From the NCBI GenBank assembly GCA_002347185.1, contig DDXK01000022.1, forward strand, positions 1-12,544: DNA of 12,544 bases, in the 5' to 3' direction. The stretch is from Desulfobulbaceae bacterium UBA2262. GTDB lineage: Bacteria > Desulfobacterota > Desulfobulbia > Desulfobulbales > Desulfurivibrionaceae. The notes under the pieces are model-generated. The model was given only the letters and a program-made list of their open reading frames with translations. It was not told the origin of the DNA and did no database searches. The position numbers were made by a program, and so were the translations under genes. Below are positions 7,039 to 12,544 of the stretch, one piece after another (positions within the stretch are counted from its first letter, which is position 1; each line of letters begins with the position of its first letter).

Positions 7039-7971
7039 ATGAAATACGTATTCGGACCGGTCAATTCCCGCCGCCTGGGAATATCGCAAGGCATTGATCT
7101 GGTTCCTCCCAAGGTATGCAACTTCAACTGCATATATTGCGAGGTTGGCGCCACCACCACTTTGACCTGCGAGCGGCGCGAATACATACCCCTGCCCGAG
7201 CTTCTCGCGGAAATCGACAGCCTCTTCGCCGATCCCGAGCAGATCGCCCGCCTGGATGTATTCACCCTCACGGCCAGCGGCGAGCCAACCCTGCACAGCG
7301 GCATCGGCACGGTGATCCGCCATATCAAGGCGAAAACCGATAAGCCTCTGGTGGTCCTGACCAACGGCTCCCTGCTCTTCCTCCCCGAGGTCCGCCAGGA
7401 TCTGCTTGCGGCCGATGTCGTCATCCCCTCCCTGGACGCGGCCAGGGAAGAGAGCTATCGGCGCATCAACCGGCCCGCCTCGTGCGCGCCGCTCGCCGAG
7501 GTGATCGAAGGGCTGGTGGCCTTCCGCCGCGAGTTTTCAGGAAAAATCTGGCTGGAGATCCTTCTGGCCATGGGCATCAACGACAGCCCGGAGGATATCG
7601 CCGCCCTGGCAAAGGCCGTCGCCAGAATCAGGCCGGACAAGGTGCAGCTCAACACGGTCGCCAGGCCGCCGCTGGAAAGCTTTGCCAAACCGCTGAGCCG
7701 GGAGGAACTCGAGGCCGTCGCCGCCTCATTTACGGTGCCGGTGGAGATTCTGGTCGATTTCACCAGCCGCGCCCGGGAAAAATTCCGCTCCCCCTCGGAG
7801 CACGAGATAATCGAGATGCTGAAAAGACGGCCCTGCACGGCGGCCGACGTCGGCGAGGCCCTCAACCTGGAGCCCCCGGCAACCAGCATCATCCTAGAAA
7901 AACTGGCCGCAAGCGGCCGCATCACAAAGACGAGCCACCATGGCAAACAATACTACCAAACCAACAGATGA
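7039..7971 (+). CDS. Radical SAM protein with C-terminal winged helix
   Basis: This 310-residue protein has the radical SAM [4Fe-4S] motif CNFNCIYC (C27, C31, C34), followed by the SAM-site GEP in LTASGEPTLHSG and by VVLTNGSLL. This pattern fits the COG0731-type Fe-S oxidoreductases, related to the catalytic part of TYW1; substrates of the bacterial members are mostly unknown. Residues ~253-310 form a winged-helix-like domain (HEIIEMLKRRPCTAADVGEAL, then a wing-like GRITKTSHHGKQYYQ). That suggests nucleic-acid or regulatory binding (inference). No signal peptide or membrane segment is present. The ATG at 7039 has only a weak GAG upstream, but the residues MKYVFGPVNSRRLG are the usual family start. 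The gene overlaps the RNase E/G gene by 32 bp, implying co-transcription. I do not assign a reaction. Confidence 0.87.
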   Translation: MKYVFGPVNSRRLGISQGIDLVPPKVCNFNCIYCEVGATTTLTCERREYIPLPELLAEIDSLFADPEQIARLDVFTLTASGEPTLHSGIGTVIRHIKAKTDKPLVVLTNGSLLFLPEVRQDLLAADVVIPSLDAAREESYRRINRPASCAPLAEVIEGLVAFRREFSGKIWLEILLAMGINDSPEDIAALAKAVARIRPDKVQLNTVARPPLESFAKPLSREELEAVAASFTVPVEILVDFTSRAREKFRSPSEHEIIEMLKRRPCTAADVGEALNLEPPATSIILEKLAASGRITKTSHHGKQYYQTNR

Positions 7972-9901
7972 AGAGGCCAACGGCCAGCAGGCAGAACACA
8001 ACGAACCCTCCTCGGTCATCGCCCGGGTGAGCAAATGGTTCAAACCCAAGCGTGGCGACCAGGAAAACGGCGGCGAGCCTTCCTCCCAGGACGACGCCCC
8101 GCCCGCGGCCGCAAGCCAGAACAACCGCTCGGCTGCCGCGGGCGAAGGCAAGAACGAACCGGCAGCGCCGGGAGAACAAAAACCCCGCCGCCCCAGGCGC
8201 AAGCGCTCTGGCAGCCGGCGCAAGAAACCGCAGCAGGTCGAGGGCGCGGCGACTGAACAGGACAGGGAAGGCGAGGAGGTGTTGCCGGTGGCGGCCAAGC
8301 CCCCCGCCCCGAAAAGCGCCGGCGGCGATGGCGCCGCCAAGAAAAGGGAGCAGGGCAAGGGCGACAAGGCCGAGAAAACCGCTAAACCCGCCAAGCCGGC
8401 CGGCCGGGGAGATACGGCCCTGAAGCTCCTCATCAACACGGACGAACCGGAAGAGTGCCGGCTGGTGCTGCTGGAAGGCGGCAAGGTCGAATCCTTCTAC
8501 GTGGAAACGGTGAGCCAGGCCCAGACCAAGGGCAACATCTACAAGGGACGCATCACCGCGGTGGAGGCCAACCTGCAGGCCGCCTTCGTCGATTACGGCA
8601 ACGAAAAGAACGGCTTCCTCCCCTTCAGTGACATCCACCCCGAATACTACTCCAAAGAGGTGGAGGAGGGGACGCACTGGAAGGATCTCCGCCTCCAGGA
8701 CGTGATCAGAAAGGGCGAAGAGGTGCTCGTCGAGGTGGTGAAGGAACCCACCGGCAACAAAGGCGCCACCCTCACCACCTACCTCTCCCTGCCCGGCCGC
8801 TACCTGGTGCTGATGCCCGGCAGCGACAGCGCCGGGATTTCCAGGAAGATCGAATCCGAGGCGGAGCGCAACAAGCTGCGCGAGATGATCGACAGCGTCA
8901 ATATCCCGGAAGGGATCGGCTACATCATCCGCACCGCCAGCCAGGAGATCACCAAGACCGCCCTGACCCAGGATGTGCGCTTTCTCCTGAATCTCTGGAA
9001 GGAGATCAAGAAAAAGGGGCAGACCGCCAAAACACCTTCCCTGTTGCACAAGGAGCAGAACATCATCTCCCGCTTCCTGCGCGACCATTTCACCACCGAC
9101 ATCCAGGAGATCCTGGTGGACAACGAGGAGGCGCTGCTCCAGGTGGAAAACTTCCTGGAGCTGCTGCCGGCCGCGCAGCGCAAGTCGACGGTGGCCCGGC
9201 TGCACAAGGGCTCGCAACCCCTCTTCCATCAGTATCACGTGGAAAAACAGATCGAACAGATCTACCAGGCCACCGTACCCCTGCCCTCCGGCGGCTCCAT
9301 CGTCATCAACCCCACCGAGGCGCTGGTGGCCATCGACGTGAACTCCGGCCGCACCGGCAAGGACAAGAACTTCGAAGACGCCATCTTCCTGGCCAACATG
9401 GAGGCGGCCGAGGAGCTGACCCGGCAGCTCAGGCTCAGGGATCTTGGCGGCCTCATCGTCGTCGACTTCATCGACATGCGGGAATCGAAACACATCCGCG
9501 AGGTGGAAAAAAAGGTACGCGACTGCATGAAGCGCGACAAGGCCAAGGTCGATTTCTCCAAGATCTCCAAATTCGGCCTCATGCAGATCTCCCGCCAGAA
9601 GATGGCGGCGCCGGTGGCGGTGGGCAGCTACCGCATCTGCCCGCACTGTCAGGGCCGCGGCATGGTCCGCTCGGTGGAGACCCAGGCCCTGGTGCACCTC
9701 CGTCACCTCCAGACCGGGGTCTCCCGGCGGGATATCAAGCGGGTGCTCTGCCGCCTGCCCATGGAGGTGGCCCAGTACATTCTGAACCGGAAGCGCGCCG
9801 ACCTGCTGGAGCTGGAACAGGAGCATCAGGTGGAAATCCAGATACTCGCCGACCCGTCCATGCCACCCACCGAGAGCAAGATCGACTTCCTCAAGGAATA
9901 G
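7940..9901 (+). CDS. rng: Ribonuclease E/G with long charged N-terminal extension
   Basis: This is an endoribonuclease of the RNase E/G family, acting in mRNA decay and rRNA/tRNA processing. Homology to the E. coli RNase E catalytic core begins near residue 160 (LKLLINTDEPEECRLVLLEG). The S1 domain is NIYKGRITAVEANLQAAFVDYG (199-220, cited by position). Catalytic metal-binding Asp466 lies in AIDVNSG and Asp509 in IVVDFIDM. The zinc-link is CPHCQGRG (C567, C570). The spacings D466-D509 (43) and D509-C567 (58) equal those of E. coli D303-D346-C404. The protein ends soon after the core, so there is no C-terminal degradosome scaffold. Instead residues 1-158 are low-complexity and charge-rich, with a basic block KPRRPRRKRSGSRRKK (81-96) and a possible amphipathic segment VIARVSKWFKPKR (26-38). 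The ATG at 7940 has a weak GAG 5 nt upstream. The next in-frame option is a GTG at residue 30. Whether to call it rng or rne is a matter of convention. Confidence 0.93.
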   Translation: MANNTTKPTDEEANGQQAEHNEPSSVIARVSKWFKPKRGDQENGGEPSSQDDAPPAAASQNNRSAAAGEGKNEPAAPGEQKPRRPRRKRSGSRRKKPQQVEGAATEQDREGEEVLPVAAKPPAPKSAGGDGAAKKREQGKGDKAEKTAKPAKPAGRGDTALKLLINTDEPEECRLVLLEGGKVESFYVETVSQAQTKGNIYKGRITAVEANLQAAFVDYGNEKNGFLPFSDIHPEYYSKEVEEGTHWKDLRLQDVIRKGEEVLVEVVKEPTGNKGATLTTYLSLPGRYLVLMPGSDSAGISRKIESEAERNKLREMIDSVNIPEGIGYIIRTASQEITKTALTQDVRFLLNLWKEIKKKGQTAKTPSLLHKEQNIISRFLRDHFTTDIQEILVDNEEALLQVENFLELLPAAQRKSTVARLHKGSQPLFHQYHVEKQIEQIYQATVPLPSGGSIVINPTEALVAIDVNSGRTGKDKNFEDAIFLANMEAAEELTRQLRLRDLGGLIVVDFIDMRESKHIREVEKKVRDCMKRDKAKVDFSKISKFGLMQISRQKMAAPVAVGSYRICPHCQGRGMVRSVETQALVHLRHLQTGVSRRDIKRVLCRLPMEVAQYILNRKRADLLELEQEHQVEIQILADPSMPPTESKIDFLKE

Positions 9902-9918
9902 ATCCCCTTCCTAATCCT

Positions 9919-9952
9919 CGCGGGAAAGCCGGTTCCTGCCGGCTTTCCCGCG
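9919..9952 (+). terminator. Strong hairpin after the RNase E/G gene, without U-tract
   Basis: Fourteen perfectly paired bases (CGCGGGAAAGCCGG at 9919-9932, CCGGCTTTCCCGCG at 9939-9952) close a 6-nt loop TTCCTG, 17 bp after the stop. It is very stable but is followed by CAAGCGCG and not by T residues. It may end transcription with help from Rho, or protect the 3' end of the message. Confidence 0.6.
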
Positions 9953-10038
9953 CAAGCGCGCCGCGCGCCGTCCCCCCACAGCCGAAACCCGGGACCGGCA
10001 TTTCCTCCCCCGCTCAAAAAGAGATTTTCAAGGGCCCC

Positions 10039-10068
10039 TTGGACAAAGCCCGACATTCGCGCTATAAC
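10039..10068 (+). promoter_or_regulatory. Sigma-70-type promoter of the binding protein-kinase unit
   Basis: TTGGAC (10039-10044) and TATAAC (10063-10068) are separated by 18 bp. The start of transcription should be near 10075, leaving a leader of about 78 nt. An interrupted palindrome CAAGGG-C-CCCTTG (10029-10041) overlaps the first three bases of the -35, a position suited to a repressor. Confidence 0.6.
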
Positions 10069-10139
10069 AAATTCTGTGGATATTTTTTGCAGAAAAGCAG
10101 GGCGGCGCACGCAAGTGGCCCCCCTGCCATCCCCGCACC

Positions 10140-10145
10140 GGGAGG
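10140..10145 (+). promoter_or_regulatory. Ribosome binding site deciding the binding-protein start
   Basis: GGGAGG lies 7 nt before the ATG at 10153. It is the strongest Shine-Dalgarno in the window and fixes the start in favour of 10153 over the in-frame TTG at 10039, which belongs to the promoter. Confidence 0.8.
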
Positions 10146-10152
10146 CCTGGCC

Positions 10153-11010
10153 ATGCGCAACAGCAGACGAAGCACCCTTCTTGCCCTCCTCGCCCTGTTC
10201 CTGCTGTCCGCTCCGCTGCGGGCCGGACAGGCCGCCGCCCCCCTGACCCTGGGGGTCTTCCCCTACCTTTCCCCGAACCAGATGGTGGAGCAGCTCTCCC
10301 CCCTGGTAAAGCGCATGGAACAGGCGCTGGGCCGGAAGATCGTCATGGTTTCCGCCCCCGATTTTCTCAGCTATGTGGACCGCACCGCCAGGGGCGAGTA
10401 TGACCTGATCCTCACCGCGCCCCACATGGGACGCCTTGCCCAGAAGCGCGACGGCTGGCGGCTCGTGGCCATGTCCGGCCAGCAGACCGCCACGGTGATC
10501 CTGGTCCGCAACGATTCGGGCATAAAAAAGCTCGAGGATCTGCGGGGCAGAAAAATGGCCGTGGGCAACTGGCGCTCGGTGACCTACCTGCTGGCCGAGG
10601 AGGCGCTGGCGCAAAAAGGGCTCACCCTGGGCAAGGATGTGGAGGTCGTCGAGACCGCCACCTTCTCCAATGTGGTGCAGTCGGTCTTTCTGGGCGAAGT
10701 GGCGGCCGGGGCGACCCCCACCCTGCTCTGGGACAAATGGGTCCATGTCAACGAGGAGCAGCACCGCGCCCTGCGGGAAATATTCCGGGCCCGGCCGCCC
10801 AACCCCCACTCCTTTCTGGTCATGGCCCCTGCGGGCGTGGAGGAGGCGGCCGTTCTCCGCCTGCGCGAATCGCTGCTCAGCTTCCATAACACCCCGGAAG
10901 GCCGGGAGTTTTTGCAGAAAAGTCAGTTCGAGTCCTTCCTGCCCCCGGACGAGAAGGCCATGGAACGCAGCGACCCCTTCATCCATGTTCTGATCGAACC
11001 GCGAAAATGA
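10153..11010 (+). CDS. PhnD-like periplasmic substrate-binding protein
   Basis: The 285-residue protein starts with a signal peptide (MRNSRRSTLLALLALFLLSA, cleavage near AGQAAA) and no lipobox Cys, so it is predicted to be a soluble periplasmic protein. The mature part has the PhnD/phosphonate-binding fold signature: LTLGVFPYLSPNQMVEQLSP, FLSYVDRTARGEYDLILTAP (70-89), and the second-lobe motif LEDLRGRKMAVGNWRSVTYL (127-146, cited by position). Family members bind phosphonate, phosphite or phosphate, but others bind unrelated ligands, and the GNWRSVTYL segment differs from the Ser-rich anion loop of classical PhnD, so the ligand is unknown. No permease or ATPase gene is in the window. Instead the stop overlaps the ATG of a histidine kinase (ATGA, 11007-11010). 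That context suggests a ligand-sensing partner of the kinase and not a transporter component (inference). Confidence 0.87.
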   Translation: MRNSRRSTLLALLALFLLSAPLRAGQAAAPLTLGVFPYLSPNQMVEQLSPLVKRMEQALGRKIVMVSAPDFLSYVDRTARGEYDLILTAPHMGRLAQKRDGWRLVAMSGQQTATVILVRNDSGIKKLEDLRGRKMAVGNWRSVTYLLAEEALAQKGLTLGKDVEVVETATFSNVVQSVFLGEVAAGATPTLLWDKWVHVNEEQHRALREIFRARPPNPHSFLVMAPAGVEEAAVLRLRESLLSFHNTPEGREFLQKSQFESFLPPDEKAMERSDPFIHVLIEPRK

Positions 11011-12544
11011 GCGAGCGCTTCCCCTCTGTCCCCTGGTACCGCTCGCTGCGCTTCAAGCTGGTGGCGGCGGCCATCGCCGTCGAGCTGGTCATGCTCACCG
11101 CCCTGCTCGTCAACAGCTTCCGCCTGCTCGACGAGGCGGTGGTCTCGCAGACCCAGGCGCGGCTCGAGGCCCTCTCCCCGCTCCTGGACACCTCCCTGGC
11201 CGGTCGGGTCTTCCAGCGCGACCACGCCGAGGTGCAGTCCATCCTCGACCGGTTGACCACGGCCCCGCTCACCGAGATCTGCCACATCTCGGTCCTGGAT
11301 CCGGCCGGCAACCTCATCGCCACGGCGGGCAAACACTCCCCCGCGACCTTGCCCGCGGTGGACCGGAGCGTGGCCGAGGCGCTCAGCGACCTCACCTACG
11401 ACGCCAGGCTTCCCCTCACCATCGCCGGAACTGAGGTGGGCTCGGTCCATTTCGGCCTCTCCCTCGCCTCCATGGTGGCCACCCAAAAACAGCTGGTGCG
11501 GGAGGGCGTCATCATCGCCGCGGTGGAAATCCTTCTGAGCCTCCTGCTGCTCATCTCCGGCGGCTACCTGATCACCCGCCGCCTTGGCCTCCTCACCGCA
11601 GGCGCCCGTCGGCTGGCCGAGGGCGACTACGACGCGCGCATCGCCATCCAGGGCAGGGATGAAATCGGCATGCTCGCCCGCGACTTCAACGCCATGGCCG
11701 CAGCCATCGCCACCCACGTCGAGAACCTGCGCACCAGCGAGATGCGGGCCCAGGCGATCTTCAACTCGGTGGGCGAGGCGATCTTCATCCACGACGCCGA
11801 AAGCGGGCGGATTCTCGATGTCAACCGGGCCATGTGCGCGATGTTCACCTGCAGCCGCGAGGAGGCCATTGGCAACGACATGGCTGCCTTCAGCGCCGGT
11901 GTCCCCCCCCATGATCTCGCCGGGGCCCTGGCCCGAATCCGGGCCGCCGCGGCCGGCGCCCCGCAGGGCTTCGACTGGCTGGCTAAAACCCTCTCCGGCC
12001 GTCTCTTCTGGATCGAGGTGAGCCTGCGCCTGGCGACAATCGGCGCCGAGGAGCGCGTCCTCGCCGTGGTGCGGGACATCAGCGAACGGAAAAAAAACGA
12101 GGAGCACATCACCAGGCTGGCCGCCGCCATCGAGCAGGCGGCCGAGGATATCATCATCACCGACGCCCGGGGCCTGATCGAGTACGTCAATCCGGCCCAG
12201 AAAACCACGAGCGGCTATGCGGAGGATGAGCTGCTCGGCCGCGATTTCTCGATCTTCGCGGCGGAGGGCCAGGGTGACGAAGGCGACCAGGCATTGCGGG
12301 AGGCGATCCGGGAGGGGCGGAAATGGGAAGGCCGGCTGCGGACCCACGCCAGGGATGGTGCCATCCTCCTTCAGGAAACGAGCCTCGCCCCGATCACCGA
12401 CCCGGAGGGCAAGGTGGCCGGCTTTGTCGTCACCCGCCGCGACGTGACAAAGCAGGTGGAAACCGAGCTGCGTCTGGCCCAGTCCCAAAAAATGGAGGCG
12501 ATCGGCACCCTGGCCGGCGGGATCGCCCACGACTTCAACAACAT
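11007..12544 (+). CDS. Membrane sensor histidine kinase, HAMP and two PAS domains (3' end outside the window)
   Basis: I translated this from the ATG at 11007 with no stop through to the window end (512 full codons). Residues ~16-37 form the first membrane helix. Residues ~38-165 are a periplasmic sensor region of modest size, and ~167-189 a second membrane helix. Residues ~190-240 are HAMP (ARRLAEGDYDARI, then RDEIGMLARDFNAM). PAS 1 is ~247-360 (AIFNSVGEAIFIHDAESGRI, ending VVRDISERKK). PAS 2 is ~370-484 (IIITDARGLIEYVNPAQKTT, ending RRDVTKQVE). The HisKA H-box EAIGTLAGGIAHDFNN begins near 498, with phospho-acceptor His508 (CAC at 12528-12530). This H-box form is common in kinases with C-terminal receiver domains, but that part is not visible. 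There is no clear ribosome site, so translation is probably coupled to the binding-protein gene through the ATGA overlap. A response regulator is expected downstream. Confidence 0.92.
   Translation, partial: MSERFPSVPWYRSLRFKLVAAAIAVELVMLTALLVNSFRLLDEAVVSQTQARLEALSPLLDTSLAGRVFQRDHAEVQSILDRLTTAPLTEICHISVLDPAGNLIATAGKHSPATLPAVDRSVAEALSDLTYDARLPLTIAGTEVGSVHFGLSLASMVATQKQLVREGVIIAAVEILLSLLLLISGGYLITRRLGLLTAGARRLAEGDYDARIAIQGRDEIGMLARDFNAMAAAIATHVENLRTSEMRAQAIFNSVGEAIFIHDAESGRILDVNRAMCAMFTCSREEAIGNDMAAFSAGVPPHDLAGALARIRAAAAGAPQGFDWLAKTLSGRLFWIEVSLRLATIGAEERVLAVVRDISERKKNEEHITRLAAAIEQAAEDIIITDARGLIEYVNPAQKTTSGYAEDELLGRDFSIFAAEGQGDEGDQALREAIREGRKWEGRLRTHARDGAILLQETSLAPITDPEGKVAGFVVTRRDVTKQVETELRLAQSQKMEAIGTLAGGIAHDFNN

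Noticed and set aside
7922..9826. A 634-codon minus-strand open frame opposite the RNase E/G gene
   Set aside because: It is a codon-bias shadow of rng: rng has all catalytic and zinc-link residues in register, while the antisense frame shows no family features.
10039..10152. N-terminal extension of the binding protein from a TTG at 10039
   Set aside because: The TTG is part of the -35 hexamer, the extension lies before a normal signal peptide, and GGGAGG sits correctly for the ATG at 10153.
9826..10986. A 386-codon minus-strand open frame opposite the binding protein
   Set aside because: It crosses the strong hairpin and the promoter and is antisense to a clear signal-peptide protein; no support as a gene.
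10923..12530. A 535-codon minus-strand open frame opposite the histidine kinase
   Set aside because: The + strand frame gives membrane helices, HAMP, two PAS domains and an H-box; the minus frame is a GC-rich mirror rich in Gly, Asp and His with no domain.

Overview
The window is a gene-dense, GC-rich stretch (third codon positions are mostly G or C) with typical core bacterial genes. The set of an LptD outer-membrane protein, an MltB-type lytic transglycosylase, an RNase E/G lacking the gammaproteobacterial C-terminal scaffold, and a periplasmic binding protein paired with a multi-PAS histidine kinase points to a Gram-negative diderm. I infer a Desulfobacterota-type (deltaproteobacterial) lineage; this rests on gene style and context, not on a database match. 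No transposons, phage genes, CRISPR arrays, tRNAs or rRNAs were seen.

Layout. (1) Positions 1-430 hold the 3' end of an acetyl-CoA synthetase gene on the + strand, closed by a perfectly symmetrical bidirectional terminator. (2) Positions 554-6666 are a convergent, minus-strand, tightly packed cluster that reads ilvD - lptD - DHH phosphoesterase - mltB. It starts from a strong sigma-70-like promoter (TTGACA, 16 bp, TAAGAT) upstream of ilvD, and the last two genes share an ATGA stop/start overlap. (3) Positions 6667-7038 are a 372-bp divergent intergenic region with the ilvD promoter, a 14-codon upstream ORF, a pair of 9-bp direct repeats, a hairpin and a short palindrome. (4) Positions 7039-9901 hold a radical SAM protein with a C-terminal winged helix, overlapping by 32 bp an RNase E/G gene whose protein carries a ~160-residue charged N-terminal extension. 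(5) From 10039 to the window end a second + strand unit begins with its own promoter: a PhnD-like periplasmic binding protein followed, with an ATGA overlap, by a membrane histidine kinase (two membrane segments, HAMP, two PAS domains, start of the HisKA H-box) cut off by the window edge.

How the genes work together. The minus-strand unit mixes branched-chain amino acid synthesis (IlvD) with envelope assembly (LptD inserts LPS into the outer membrane; MltB trims peptidoglycan) and an uncharacterised DHH phosphoesterase. The radical SAM/RNase pair suggests an RNA-related role for the radical SAM enzyme, though this is only contextual. The binding protein and kinase most likely form one ligand-sensing pathway, because no transporter permease or ATPase gene lies between or before them in the window. 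The most interesting points are this binding protein-kinase pair, the unusual RNase E/G architecture, and the small-scale structure upstream of ilvD. I did not find a clearly unprecedented system.
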